A stretch of DNA of 64,000 nt from Propionicimonas sp020161015 (lineage in GTDB: Bacteria; Actinomycetota; Actinomycetes; Propionibacteriales; Propionibacteriaceae). The position numbers and the translations under genes are program-made. The DNA lies in the NCBI RefSeq assembly GCF_964266745.1, contig NZ_CAXWGX010000003.1, forward strand, positions 1 to 64,000, read 5' to 3'. Below the pieces are notes generated by a model. That model was not told where the DNA came from. It did not search any database and was given only the letters and a program-made list of their open reading frames with translations. Below, piece by piece: positions 49,580 to 58,227 of this stretch (position 1 is its first letter; every line of letters starts with the position of its first letter).

Positions 49580-50020
49580 ATGCGCAAGCTGTTCATCGCC
49601 GCCGCCACCTACCTCGCCGCCGGACTCGCGTCCGGGCTGTTCTACCGGGAGTTCACCAAGCTCAACGGCTTCCCGGAGGGCACCGCGACCCAGCTCGGCT
49701 TCGTGCACACCCACCTGCTCGCGCTGGGCACGCTGGTGATGCTCATCGTGCTGGCCCTGGAGAAGACGATGGGGCTGTCGGCCGACCGTCGCTTCACCTG
49801 GTTCTTCTGGACGTACAACGCCGGCGTGGCGCTCACCGCGGCGATGATGACCTGGCACGGCATCCTCACGGTGCTCGGCCAGCCCTCGTCGGCCGCCATC
49901 GCCGGCGTCGCGGGCCTCGGGCACATGCTGGTGACCGCCGGCTTCGTGCTCCTCTTCCTCGCCCTCGGTTCGGCGGTCCGCCGCCACAGCGTGGTCGAGG
50001 CGGCGGAGACCACCGCCTGA
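49580..50020 (+). CDS. DUF2871 family four-helix membrane protein
   Basis: A 146-residue protein with four membrane helices. The first lies in AAATYLAAGLASGLFYREF. Conserved polar residues occur in LGFVHTHLLALGTLVM, TYNAGVALTAAMMTWHG and GLGHMLVTAGFVLL; the four His (FVHTH, WHG, GHM) suggest heme or metal binding, but this is unproven. The family has no known role. AAGGA lies 7 nt before ATG 49580. TetR control is likely. Confidence 0.85.
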   Translation: MRKLFIAAATYLAAGLASGLFYREFTKLNGFPEGTATQLGFVHTHLLALGTLVMLIVLALEKTMGLSADRRFTWFFWTYNAGVALTAAMMTWHGILTVLGQPSSAAIAGVAGLGHMLVTAGFVLLFLALGSAVRRHSVVEAAETTA

Positions 50021-50036
50021 GCAGAGGCCGCCGGCG

Positions 50037-50447
50037 CTACAACGCGGCGCGCACCAGCGCGAGCACCGCGGCGGCGTAGGCGTCGGAGGCATCGCCGGCG
50101 ACGAAGAGCCGCTCGGGCCCGCCCGGGATCTGCGCGAGCACCTGGTACTCCCCTGTGACCGCGCGGGCCAGGCTGAGGAACGCCGCCCCGAGCAGCTCCC
50201 TCAGCTGGTCCTCCCGCGGTAGCCACAGCGCCTGGTCGAGCTGGACGGAATCCAGCGCCCACTCGGTGGTGCCGTTGAAGGCGAGCAGCGTCCCGGTGGG
50301 GTACTCCCGGGCCTCCACGACCATGTCGGCGACCGTGAAGACCTCCCCGCGCACCTCTGCGGTGCGCAGGGTGAACCGGTCGCCGGCGCGCGGACGCCAC
50401 CGCAGCCCGGCGCGGTCGAGGCTCTGGGCGAGCGAGATCGAGATCAC
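50037..50447 (-). CDS. small cytosolic protein often labelled CpaE-like, unknown
   Basis: A 136-residue protein. It matches an actinobacterial family with the start ISISLAQSLDRAGLRWRP, the core LAFNGTTEWALDSVQLDQAL and LWLPREDQLRELLG. In databases the family has been called a pilus assembly protein, but no ATPase or pilus domain is visible, so I keep it as unknown. GTG 50447 lies 7 bp past the YbdK stop, so both are in one transcript. Confidence 0.75.
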   Translation of the reverse strand: MISISLAQSLDRAGLRWRPRAGDRFTLRTAEVRGEVFTVADMVVEAREYPTGTLLAFNGTTEWALDSVQLDQALWLPREDQLRELLGAAFLSLARAVTGEYQVLAQIPGGPERLFVAGDASDAYAAAVLALVRAAL

Positions 50448-50454
50448 GTTCGCA

Positions 50455-51525
50455 TTATCCGCGCCCGCTCCCAACCAGGGTGGCCTCCGCCGCCTGCGAG
50501 ACCACCTCGGCCAGTCCGGCGGGCGCCCTACGCCGCTGTTCGTCCGAGCCTGTCCCGCGCAGTCGCAGCTCCGACCACAGTTCGCGGACGAGGTCCCACT
50601 CACCCTGCTCGGCGAGCACGGGGCGCACGTGGACGAGCAGGGCCTCCACCACCGCCGCTGCCGCGGCGGTCCGTCCGGTGGCCGGTGACACGAGGGTGTC
50701 GCCGAGCCCGTGGCGGCCGGCCCGCCACGACGCCGCGCGCAGCAGTTCGAGCCGGGTGCCGGGCGCGGCGGTTCCCGCGAGGGCGTCCCTCGCCGCCGTC
50801 TCGACGAGGGCACGGACGAGGACGGCCAGCAGCAGCGCGTCGGCCTGCCGCAGGCAGACGTCGGCGATCCGCACCTCCACGGTGGGGTAATTGCGCGACA
50901 GGCGCGCGTCGAAGTAGACCATGGCGGGGTCGAGGGCTGCCCCGGTTGCCAGCAGGCCGTCCACGGTATCGGCGTAGGCCCGCGCCGAGCCGAACGGGCC
51001 GGCCGGTCCGGCGGTGGGCCACCGGCGCCACACCTGTGAGCGGTAGCTGGCGTAGCCGGTGTCGATGCCCTGCCAGAAGGGGGAGTTCGCGCTGAGCGCG
51101 AGCAGGCACGGCAGCCACGGGCCGAGCCGGTCGATGACGGCCACGCCCTCGTCGTCGTCGGACACCCCGACGTGCACATGGCACCCGCAGGTCAGCTGCT
51201 CGCGCGCGGTCAGGCCGAAGGCCTCGGTCATCCGCTCGTAGCGGGGGTTCGGGGTGATCGTCGGCGCACCGGGCAGCGGGGACGTGCCGACGGCCACCAG
51301 CCGGGCTCCGACCTCGGTGGCGGCCAGCGCTGCCGACCGGCGGCGGTGGGCGAGCTGCCCGGCCAGGTCGCCGGCGGCGAGGCACGGCTGGGTGCCGGTC
51401 TCCAGCATCTGCTGCATCAGCTCCAGCTCCACCGGAGCCGCCTCCGCCGCGGCCGTCGCCACCCCGACCGGCACACCGGCCAGGTCGACCAGCAGGAACT
51501 CCTCCTCGACACCCACGGTGCGCAT
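50455..51525 (-). CDS. YbdK-type glutamate-cysteine ligase / carboxylate-amine ligase
   Basis: A 356-residue enzyme of the GCS2 fold. The N-terminus MRTVGVEEEFLLVD (metal-binding Glu cluster), TREQLTCGCHVHVGVSDD-like region and ARLSRNYPTVEVRIADVC are clear. YbdK enzymes couple glutamate to cysteine or other amines with ATP. Actinomycetes use mycothiol, so glutathione synthesis is not the obvious role; EgtA-like gamma-glutamylcysteine supply for ergothioneine is possible, but no egt genes are present here. The length is normal. Confidence 0.9.
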   Translation of the reverse strand: MRTVGVEEEFLLVDLAGVPVGVATAAAEAAPVELELMQQMLETGTQPCLAAGDLAGQLAHRRRSAALAATEVGARLVAVGTSPLPGAPTITPNPRYERMTEAFGLTAREQLTCGCHVHVGVSDDDEGVAVIDRLGPWLPCLLALSANSPFWQGIDTGYASYRSQVWRRWPTAGPAGPFGSARAYADTVDGLLATGAALDPAMVYFDARLSRNYPTVEVRIADVCLRQADALLLAVLVRALVETAARDALAGTAAPGTRLELLRAASWRAGRHGLGDTLVSPATGRTAAAAAVVEALLVHVRPVLAEQGEWDLVRELWSELRLRGTGSDEQRRRAPAGLAEVVSQAAEATLVGSGRG

Positions 51526-51649
51526 CGCGTCTCCCTCCGCCTGGGACCGCCCCGCGGCACTCCGCTGTTACCCCGCGGACGTGCCGACTCGAACATAACC
51601 CCGGCTCCGGCCGCCGCGCACCGTGGGCGGGGGAGGGCATGATGGGCGG

Positions 51650-52480
51650 GTGAGCGAGGCGACCGGGCCGGACGAGGCGGCCGAGGAGCTGTACGCCGGA
51701 CCGCCGGCGGAGTTCGTCGCCCGCCGCGACGCGCTCGCCGCGCAGGCACGCACCCGGGGAGACCGGGCCGCGGCGGCGCGGATCAAGGCGCTGCGGCGAC
51801 CCACGGTGGGCGCGTGGTACCTCAACACCGGCGCCCGGGCGGACCTGCCGTCCCTGGGTGCCGTGCTCGAGCTCGGCGGGCTGCTGCGCCGTGCGCAGGC
51901 CGACGGCGACGTCCCCGCCCTCCGCGACCTGGCGCGCCGTCGGGGTCCCCTGGTCGCGGAGGTGGTCCGCGACCTGACCGCGCTGATGGCCGGGCAGGGG
52001 ACGGTGGCCACGCCTGCGGCCCTGGACGAGGTGCGCACCACCCTTGCCGCGGCGTTGGCCGACCCTACGGTCGCGGCGCTGGTCGAGCAGGGACGCGTGG
52101 ACCGGCCCTACTCCTACGGCGGGTTCGGTGACGTCCCGCCCGCTGCCGCGCCTCCCGAGCCGCCGGGCGGGTCCGGTGACGCGCCGGTCGACCTGGCCGC
52201 GGCCCGGCGCGCCCGCGAGGAGGCCGAGCGGGTCCGCAGGGAGGCGGCGGAGCAGGAGTGGGCGGACGCGTCCGCGGCGAGCGGGGCGGCCACCGCCCGG
52301 CGCGCGGCGGCCGAATCCACGGTGGGCGAGTCGCGGGCGAGGATCGAGGGGCTGGAAGCCGCGCTCACCGCGGCGCGGCGTGAACTCGCCGCGGCCGAGG
52401 ACGGCCTTGCGGACGCCGCCGCGCAGGAGCGGGCCGCGACCGCGCGGCTCGACCGGGCGCGTCGCGCGTTGCCGTCCTGA
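51650..52480 (+). CDS. actinobacterial conserved protein with C-terminal coiled coil
   Basis: A 276-residue protein. Residues ~10-60 follow a family pattern LYAGPPAEFVARRDALAAQA, then AARIKALRRPTVGAWYLNTG, found widely in Actinobacteria with no known role. Residues ~185-276 are a long Ala/Arg/Glu coiled coil (heptad-like AEDGLADAAAQERAATARL). GTG 51650 is the start, with GGGAGGG about 14 nt upstream. It stands alone between divergent YbdK and the VOC gene. Confidence 0.75.
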   Translation: MSEATGPDEAAEELYAGPPAEFVARRDALAAQARTRGDRAAAARIKALRRPTVGAWYLNTGARADLPSLGAVLELGGLLRRAQADGDVPALRDLARRRGPLVAEVVRDLTALMAGQGTVATPAALDEVRTTLAAALADPTVAALVEQGRVDRPYSYGGFGDVPPAAAPPEPPGGSGDAPVDLAAARRAREEAERVRREAAEQEWADASAASGAATARRAAAESTVGESRARIEGLEAALTAARRELAAAEDGLADAAAQERAATARLDRARRALPS

Positions 52481-52572
52481 CCTGGTCGCGGACCCACGGG
52501 CGCCGGCACGACGGTGCAGGCTGCGGTGCCGCGCCCGGGGTCATGTCAGGGGGCGCGCCTACGCTCTTGGGC

Positions 52573-52929
52573 ATGGCTATCGGACGCTATCCCAGTGTGG
52601 TGATCGACTGTCCCGACCCCGAACGGCTGGCGGGGTTCTACGGGGCGGTCCTGGACTGGCCGGTCCAGGCGGAGCCCGGTTGGGCGGAGGTGAGGGCGGA
52701 CTACGGGCAGGTGATCTGCTTCCAGCAGGTCGAGGAGTACCGGGCCCCGCAGTGGCCCGGCCAGGAGCAGCCCCAGCAGTCCCACCTCGACATCATGGTC
52801 GACGACCTCGACGAGGGGGAGCAGGCGGTGCTCGCGCTCGGGGCGACGCTCGCCGGGCACCAGCCGGGCGAGACGTTCCGGGTCTTCCTCGACCCGGCGG
52901 GGCACCCCTTCTGCCTCTGCGTGGGCTGA
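52573..52929 (+). CDS. VOC/glyoxalase-like domain protein
   Basis: A 118-residue protein of the vicinal-oxygen-chelate fold. It has YPSVVIDCPDPERLAGFYGA, WAEVRADYGQVICFQQVEEY and FLDPAGHPFCLCVG, the short form common in actinobacteria. Metal ligands are partly recognisable (SHLDIMV). The substrate is unknown. ATG 52573 was chosen; GTG 52543 adds ten residues without family support. Confidence 0.9.
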   Translation: MAIGRYPSVVIDCPDPERLAGFYGAVLDWPVQAEPGWAEVRADYGQVICFQQVEEYRAPQWPGQEQPQQSHLDIMVDDLDEGEQAVLALGATLAGHQPGETFRVFLDPAGHPFCLCVG

Positions 52930-53014
52930 GCCCGCGCCCCCCGCGCCGGGAATACCGGGTGGCCGGGCCGGGTTGGGTGGGGCGAGCACCCACTCGCACG
53001 CAAACGGAGGTTCC

Positions 53015-53491
53015 GTGACCACCCTGCAGGACTTCGAAGCCCGCACCATCACCGGCCAGGACCAGCGCCTGGCCGAATACCTCGGCAAGGTGGTTCTGGT
53101 CGTGAACACCGCGTCGAAGTGCGGGCTGACACCGCAGTTCACCGGGCTGGAGCGCCTCTACGACGAGTACCGGGACCGCGGCCTCGTGGTGCTCGGGTTC
53201 CCGTGCGACCAGTTCGCGAACCAGGAGTTCGACGACGACGCGCAGACCGCGGAGTTCTGCCAGCTGAACTACGGCGTCAGCTTCCCGATGTTCTCGAAGG
53301 TGGACGTGAACGGCCCGGCGGCCCACCCGCTGTTCACCTGGCTGCGCTCCGAGAAGGGCGGCCTGCTCGGCGACCTGATCACCTGGAACTTCACCAAGTT
53401 CCTGGTCGACCGCGAGGGCAGGGTCGTCCGGCGCTACGCCCCCACGGTGATCCCCGAGGACATCGCGGCCGACATCCGCGCGCTGCTGTAG
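53015..53491 (+). CDS. glutathione-peroxidase family peroxidase
   Basis: A 158-residue enzyme. Cys 36 is the peroxidatic residue in NTASKCGLTPQF. Gln and a resolving Cys lie in GFPCDQFANQE (C64), and Trp in LITWNFTKFLVDREG completes the tetrad, so it is a Cys-type, probably thioredoxin-dependent form. It reduces peroxides in the cytosol. GTG 53015 is preceded by GGAGG. It converges on the VOC gene. Confidence 0.94.
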   Translation: MTTLQDFEARTITGQDQRLAEYLGKVVLVVNTASKCGLTPQFTGLERLYDEYRDRGLVVLGFPCDQFANQEFDDDAQTAEFCQLNYGVSFPMFSKVDVNGPAAHPLFTWLRSEKGGLLGDLITWNFTKFLVDREGRVVRRYAPTVIPEDIAADIRALL

Positions 53492-53519
53492 CGTCCGCCG
53501 GCCGGGGTCGCGGGTCCGC

Positions 53520-53918
53520 TCAGGGCTCGAAGCCGATCAGCCAGTGCAGCCCGTAGCGGTCGACGACCTGGCCGTCCCACGCTCCCCACGGCCGTTCCTG
53601 GAGGTCGTCCACCACCCGGCCGCCGCGCGCGAGGCCGGCGAACCAGGCCCGGAGCGTGGCCGGCTCGGTCGTGCCCAGCAGCGACAGCATGAGGCCCTCG
53701 CACCGCAGCGGGCGCTCCTCGCCCGCGGCGTCCGCGCAGAACAGGGTGACCGGCCCCCCTGTCAGCCCGCCGTGCGCGACCGCGTCCGCGGGGCCGTCCG
53801 TGCGGCCGAACTCGGCGAAGGTGTTGAGCTCGACCTCGCCGCCGAAGACTCCGGCGTAGAAGCCGAGGGCGTCGCGGGCGGTGCCCGGGAAGTGCACGTA
53901 CGGGGTGGGAGCGACCAT
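53520..53918 (-). CDS. PhnB-like VOC protein
   Basis: A 132-residue protein of the PhnB/3-demethylubiquinone-like VOC type. It has TPYVHFPGTARDALGFYAGV, FGGEVELNTFAEFG, and the ending QVVDRYGLHWLIGF. It is close in type to the VOC gene at 52.6 kb but of a different subfamily. No ligand can be assigned. The gene converges on the peroxidase gene. Confidence 0.88.
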   Translation of the reverse strand: MVAPTPYVHFPGTARDALGFYAGVFGGEVELNTFAEFGRTDGPADAVAHGGLTGGPVTLFCADAAGEERPLRCEGLMLSLLGTTEPATLRAWFAGLARGGRVVDDLQERPWGAWDGQVVDRYGLHWLIGFEP

Positions 53919-54093
53919 CCGGCGATGCTAGGCGGCCGGGGTTCCCCCGGCAATCCCCGCCGGGCTGCAACGAAACCGCCCCCACCGGACGTCTTGAGGG
54001 TGTGCGACGGCGATCCACGCGGGCGCACCGCCGTCCGGCACGGGTCAGCCCCGGTCCGGTTCCGGCGGTCGGGCGGTGAGGAGGAGGGCAACG

Positions 54094-54783
54094 ATGGACG
54101 ACGCTGAGCAGGGCCTCCGGGACGCGTGGCGCCACGTCGACACGATGACGTTGCCCGCGCCGTCGGGGACACCGATCGCTCCGGCCCCCCGGCAGCGACG
54201 GGGCGCGTACCGCTGGCTCGCCGCCGCGGCCGCGCTGCTGCTCGCCGGTGGCCTGGGGGCGTGGGCGCTCGCCGGGCGCGGCGGGAGCGTCCCGTCCGAG
54301 CCGGCACGACCCGCAGGGGCGCCGACCACCGTCCTGGCGGCTGCCACCGCCGCCGATCTCGCCGGACCGCGCTGGAACGCGCTGTGGCTGCGCGGCGTCC
54401 CGGCGAGGCCGGCACCCGACGCGGTGCCCCACCTGGCCTTCGCCGAGGACGGCAGCTTCTCCGGCGGCGACCCGTGCAACGGCCTGCGCGGCACGTGGGT
54501 GGCGGACGGCGACCGGCTCGCCCTCACGATCGGCGCGATGACGGAGATCGGCTGTGACGTCGACCAGCAACGGGCCTTCACCACCGCCCTCGACGACACC
54601 CGCCGGTTCGACATCCACGACGGCCTGCTCGAGCTCCGTACCGCCGACGGTCTGCTGCTGGCCCGGTTCGCCGCGGCCGAGGGCGAGGAGCCCACGCCGG
54701 TCACGCCGAGCGGCACGGACCCGGATGAGCCGGTGAGTGCCAAGGAGGGGACGGGCGACGCCTCCGGGCGGCCCTCCCGCTGA
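54094..54783 (+). CDS. membrane-anchored META/HslJ-domain protein
   Basis: A 229-residue protein. A cytosolic N-terminal part (MDDAEQGLRDAWRHVDTM) resembles the start of sigma-factor-linked membrane proteins. One membrane helix is at ~residues 42-62 (WLAAAAALLLAGGLGAWALA). The outside META domain (~90-200) has GPRWNALWLRG, FAEDGSFSGGDPCNGLRGTW, and TEIGCDVDQQRAF. The META domain may bind small ligands or help outer-layer stability. ATG 54094 is preceded by GGAGG. A GH25 gene follows 58 bp on. Confidence 0.82.
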   Translation: MDDAEQGLRDAWRHVDTMTLPAPSGTPIAPAPRQRRGAYRWLAAAAALLLAGGLGAWALAGRGGSVPSEPARPAGAPTTVLAAATAADLAGPRWNALWLRGVPARPAPDAVPHLAFAEDGSFSGGDPCNGLRGTWVADGDRLALTIGAMTEIGCDVDQQRAFTTALDDTRRFDIHDGLLELRTADGLLLARFAAAEGEEPTPVTPSGTDPDEPVSAKEGTGDASGRPSR

Positions 54784-54841
54784 CGCCGGGGACCACCGGT
54801 TACCATGGCAGCGCCCGCCTTCCCCGGACGAAAGCCGTGCC

Positions 54842-56164
54842 GTGACCGCAGCAACGAAGCGCCTGTCCCTGGCCGTCGCCGTCGGCGTGGCCGCCCTCAC
54901 GGTGGCCGCGTGCGCGCTCGTCGCCCCTTCCGGTGCCGCCAGCGAGCCGGCCGGCACCCGCGCGCCCCAGGCGGTCACTCCCGCTGCGCCGGTGACGACG
55001 GCCATCCTCACCGGTCCGGCGGACGCCGCGATCGGCCGCTACGGCACCCGGACGTCGGCCACCTTCGCTGTCGTGGCGCAGGGCAGCAAGCTGTCCTACG
55101 CCTGGCAGCAGCGAGCGGGCTCCTCCGGAACCTGGAAGGCGATCGCCAAGGCGACGAAGTCCACCTACGTGGCGAAGGCGGCCACCTGGAAGAGCGGGAC
55201 CCAGTTCCGGGTGGTGGTCCGCGGCAGCCTCGGCTCTGCGACGTCCGCCCCGGCCACGCTCACCGTCCTCCTGCCCACGAAGACCCCGGCCAGGGACGCG
55301 GAGACCGCCTTCGGGCTCACCGGCCTGCGGCAGGGCGTCGACATGTCGGCCTACCAGTACACGCCGGCCGGGCGCGTGAAGACCTCCGCGATCGCAGCCT
55401 GGGCGGGAACTGACGGCTTCGCCCTGCTGCGCAACGGCAGCGGCGCCCGTCCGATCCGGCAGACCTACACCGACGCGTGCACCAACAAGACGAGGAAGAC
55501 CGGGGCCAAGCCGGTGACGCAGGACTGCGCGTACGCCGTGCTCGCGGACAAGCTGTCGGCCGGGAAGCTCTCGCTGGGCCACTACTGGTTCAACGGCTGG
55601 ATCGACGCGATCGACACGACGAAGGCCGACCTGTTCGCCGGCGGCTACACCCCGGCCGCCTCCGCACGGCAGTTCGTCACCTGGCTGAAGCGTGACGGCC
55701 ACTACACGACGTCCAGGACCGACCCGCTGGTGCTCGACGTGGAGAAGGGCCACGCCTGGACCAAGACGTCCAAGGGCAAGACCTACACCGTGAAGCTCCG
55801 CGCGTGGAGACCGGCGGAGGCCGCCGAGTTCCTGACCACGGTGAAGTCCCTGCTGACCAAGGACGGTTACCACGCCAACCTCTACGTCTACATGAGCGCG
55901 AACGCCACCATGAAGGTCGACCCCGACACGGGCAGCTTCGTCTGGACGCCCGTCGCCGGGATCGCGCGCCTGTGGGTCGCCTCGTGGGGCACGAACAACG
56001 GGCGCATCCCGCCGTCCCTGCCGAAGGTCGGCCCGTGGGAGGGGTACGACGGCTGGTCGATCTGGCAGTACACCAGCAATGCCCGGATCGCCGGGGACGG
56101 CCTGCCCGGCGGCCTGGACGCCGACATCGCCACGGCGGACGCCTGGACCCCGCGGGCGTCCTGA
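54842..56164 (+). CDS. secreted GH25 lysozyme-like protein with N-terminal Ig-like domain
   Basis: A 440-residue protein. A signal peptide (LAVAVGVAALTVAACALVA) is followed by a Thr/Pro/Ala stretch. Residues ~55-140 form an Ig-like repeat (ATFAVVAQGSKLSYAWQQRA). Residues ~155-435 are a GH25 domain with the start GVDMSAYQYT, the catalytic DVEKG (LVLDVEKGHAW) and the end WSIWQYTSN. It should cut peptidoglycan glycan strands outside the cell. GTG 54842 was chosen. Confidence 0.9.
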   Translation: MTAATKRLSLAVAVGVAALTVAACALVAPSGAASEPAGTRAPQAVTPAAPVTTAILTGPADAAIGRYGTRTSATFAVVAQGSKLSYAWQQRAGSSGTWKAIAKATKSTYVAKAATWKSGTQFRVVVRGSLGSATSAPATLTVLLPTKTPARDAETAFGLTGLRQGVDMSAYQYTPAGRVKTSAIAAWAGTDGFALLRNGSGARPIRQTYTDACTNKTRKTGAKPVTQDCAYAVLADKLSAGKLSLGHYWFNGWIDAIDTTKADLFAGGYTPAASARQFVTWLKRDGHYTTSRTDPLVLDVEKGHAWTKTSKGKTYTVKLRAWRPAEAAEFLTTVKSLLTKDGYHANLYVYMSANATMKVDPDTGSFVWTPVAGIARLWVASWGTNNGRIPPSLPKVGPWEGYDGWSIWQYTSNARIAGDGLPGGLDADIATADAWTPRAS

Positions 56165-56205
56165 CCACCCCGGGCACGGGGGGCGGCGCGTCCTAGGATC
56201 GGGCC

Positions 56206-56928
56206 ATGCCGGCGCCCATCGACCACCTCGCCGCCCTGCGCGCGTTCCAGGACGTCTTCGCCTCGACCATCCCGCTGGCGGACCCGGCCACGCCGGTTCC
56301 CTGGTGCGGGCGCTGGTGCGTGCATGACCTCGTGGTCCACCTCGCCCGCGTGCACCACTGGGCAGCGGCGCAGGCCCGGCGCACCCGTGAGGTGCCGCTC
56401 GGGCGGGGTCCGTTCGACCTGGCGGAGCTCTACGACGAGTGCGCGGCCGAACTGCGCGGGACGCTGGCCGGCCTCGACCCGGACGCCCGGGCCTGGACCC
56501 TCCTCGACGACGGCGTCCCCCGGGCGGAGCAGGCCGGGACGGTCCGCTTCTGGCACCGGCGCCAGGCCCTCGAGACCCTGGTGCACGCCTGGGACCTGCG
56601 CACGGCGTGCGGCCTGGGCTTCGACCCCGGGCCGGCGGCCTGGCTGGACTGCCTCGACGAGGTGGTCACGGTCATGCACCCGCGCCAGGTGCGGCTGGGG
56701 CGGATCGGGCCGCCGCCGGTGCGGGTGGTCCTCACCGCCACCGAGGACGGCGTGGCGCACGAGCTCTCCGGCGCGCCGGACGGTGTCGGGACGGTGGCCG
56801 TCCACGGGCCGGCGCAGAGCCTGGCCCTGCTGGCGTGGGGGCGGACGGGATCGGCAGACCCCGCCCTCACCGTCGACGGCGACCGCGCAGCGCTGGACGC
56901 CGTCCTGTCGGCGGGGCTGACGCCGTAG
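56206..56928 (+). CDS. mycothiol-dependent maleylpyruvate-isomerase-like (DinB_2) protein
   Basis: A 240-residue protein of the TIGR03083/MDMPI type. It has the N-terminal metal-binding four-helix bundle: H45 (DLVVHLARVHHW), then E123 and H127 (QALETLVHAWD), the usual His-Glu-His set. The C-terminal domain ~150-240 matches the MDMPI C-terminal type (VRVVLTATEDGVAHELSG). Such proteins use mycothiol in detoxification or isomerisation; the substrate is unknown. It converges on the nicotinamidase gene. Confidence 0.88.
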   Translation: MPAPIDHLAALRAFQDVFASTIPLADPATPVPWCGRWCVHDLVVHLARVHHWAAAQARRTREVPLGRGPFDLAELYDECAAELRGTLAGLDPDARAWTLLDDGVPRAEQAGTVRFWHRRQALETLVHAWDLRTACGLGFDPGPAAWLDCLDEVVTVMHPRQVRLGRIGPPPVRVVLTATEDGVAHELSGAPDGVGTVAVHGPAQSLALLAWGRTGSADPALTVDGDRAALDAVLSAGLTP

Positions 56929-56952
56929 CCGCGCGCGGGTCCCGCCGGGGCG

Positions 56953-58092
56953 TCAGTGCAGGGACGCGTCCGCGTCCGTCAGGCGCCAGTCGAGGAAGCG
57001 CGCGGTGAAGCCCGCGCGGGTCGGGGCGCACAGGAACGGTCCCGCGGACGCCGGGCCGGCAGGGAAGGGGGCGACGCGCACGAGCCGGAACGGCTCGTCG
57101 TCCACGCGGGCCCGCACGACCAGCGCGTCCTCGCCGCGACTGACCCGCACGGTCACGCGCCGCCCGTTCCACTCCACGGGCGCCACCGACCAGTCGGAGC
57201 GCCCGAGCGTGACCACGGCACCCAGGTTGAGCGCGCCGTCGGCGAACTCGAGCCCGGCCTTCATCCACGTCTCGTCGTCGGCACGGACGAAGACGCCGGC
57301 CTGGTCGAACTCCCCGGTGAAGGTCGTCTCGACCACGACCTCGACCGCCTCGCCCACCTCCAGCGGGGCGAGCAGGGCGTGCTCGTCGTCGTGCACGAAG
57401 CCGTAGGCCGTGTGCCGCCAGGCGTCGGAGCCCTCCACTGCGGTCACCGCAAGGGCGTCACCGTCGGACTCGACGGCCACCGGCGGGTGCGTCCAGGCGC
57501 CCTCCGTCCACGCCACGCGGCGCGCGCCGGAGCCGTCGCCGCGGCGCACCACGACCCCGGCCCCGCGGAGCTCGTCGAGCACGGCGGGCAGGCGGTCCGG
57601 GCTCACGGCAGCGGTGAGGTCGACCAGGACGCGGGTGGCGAAGCCGTCCCGCACGGCGTCCAGGGCCGTGGCCCGCACGCAGTGGTCGGTCGCGATGCCG
57701 ACGACGTCGACGGCGGTGACCCTGCGGTCGACCAGCCAGTCGGCGAGCGAGACGCCGCCGGCGGCACCCTCGAACCCGGAGTAGGCGGCCGCGTACTCGC
57801 CCTTGTCGAACACCGCGTCGAACCGGGTGCCGGCGAGGGCGGGGTGGAGGTCGGCGCCCGGGGTGCCGGCGACGCAGTGGGCGGGCCAGGAGTCGACGTA
57901 GTCGGGGGTGGCGGAGAAGTGGGTGCCCGGGTCGATGTGGTGGTCCCGGGTGGCGACGACCACACCGTAGCCGTGGTCGCCGGCGAGGAGCCCGGCGATC
58001 CGTCCGGCGACAGCGGCGCCACCGGCGACGGCCAGCGAGCCGCCTTCGCAGAAGTCGTTCTGGACGTCGACGACGATCAGTGCCGTGCTCAT
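56953..58092 (-). CDS. pncA: nicotinamidase PncA fused to a DUF1349 domain
   Basis: A 379-residue fusion protein. Residues 1 to ~190 are a complete nicotinamidase: triad D9, K97, C138 (VDVQNDFCEGG; FDKGEY; ATDHCVRAT) and metal ligands D50, H52, H58 (RDHHIDPGTHF), with H72 close by. It turns nicotinamide into nicotinate for NAD salvage. Residues ~200-379 are a DUF1349/concanavalin-like domain (WTEGAWTHPPVAVESDGDAL; DAWRHTAYGFVHDDEHALL; AGVFVRADDETWMKAGLEF), usually seen alone. I know of no common fusion of these two. ATG 58092 overlaps the stop of a decayed pncB tail (ATGA). Confidence 0.9.
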   Translation of the reverse strand: MSTALIVVDVQNDFCEGGSLAVAGGAAVAGRIAGLLAGDHGYGVVVATRDHHIDPGTHFSATPDYVDSWPAHCVAGTPGADLHPALAGTRFDAVFDKGEYAAAYSGFEGAAGGVSLADWLVDRRVTAVDVVGIATDHCVRATALDAVRDGFATRVLVDLTAAVSPDRLPAVLDELRGAGVVVRRGDGSGARRVAWTEGAWTHPPVAVESDGDALAVTAVEGSDAWRHTAYGFVHDDEHALLAPLEVGEAVEVVVETTFTGEFDQAGVFVRADDETWMKAGLEFADGALNLGAVVTLGRSDWSVAPVEWNGRRVTVRVSRGEDALVVRARVDDEPFRLVRVAPFPAGPASAGPFLCAPTRAGFTARFLDWRLTDADASLH

Positions 58093-58182
58093 GGTCGTAC
58101 CGCCTTGTACGGGTTGTCGGTCGGGCTGCGCGGCGTGGCCGGGAAAGCGATCCGGGGCAGCCGGCCCGCCCTGGCCCATCTT
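58089..58182 (-). pseudogene. pncB: remnant of the pncB 3' end
   Basis: In the minus-strand reading, PTDNPYKAVRP and a stop match the end of the intact pncB product at 62.8 kb (PTDNPYEAVRS and stop). The part before it matches after one frameshift: KMGQGGPAAP against KMSKGEPALP. An 18-bp exact direct repeat GTACGGGTTGTCGGTCGG lies at 58107-58124 and 62851-62868. The stop TGA overlaps the pncA ATG, so pncB once ended here, coupled to pncA. Only the last ~30 codons remain. Confidence 0.75.
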
Positions 58183-58227
58183 AGGGCCGGGCGGCGGCTG
58201 CCCCGGAAGGGGGTGAGGCGACCGGTG

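Noticed and set aside
50037..50447. Pilus assembly ATPase CpaE
   Set aside because: The protein has 136 residues with no Walker motif, and no pilus genes are near.
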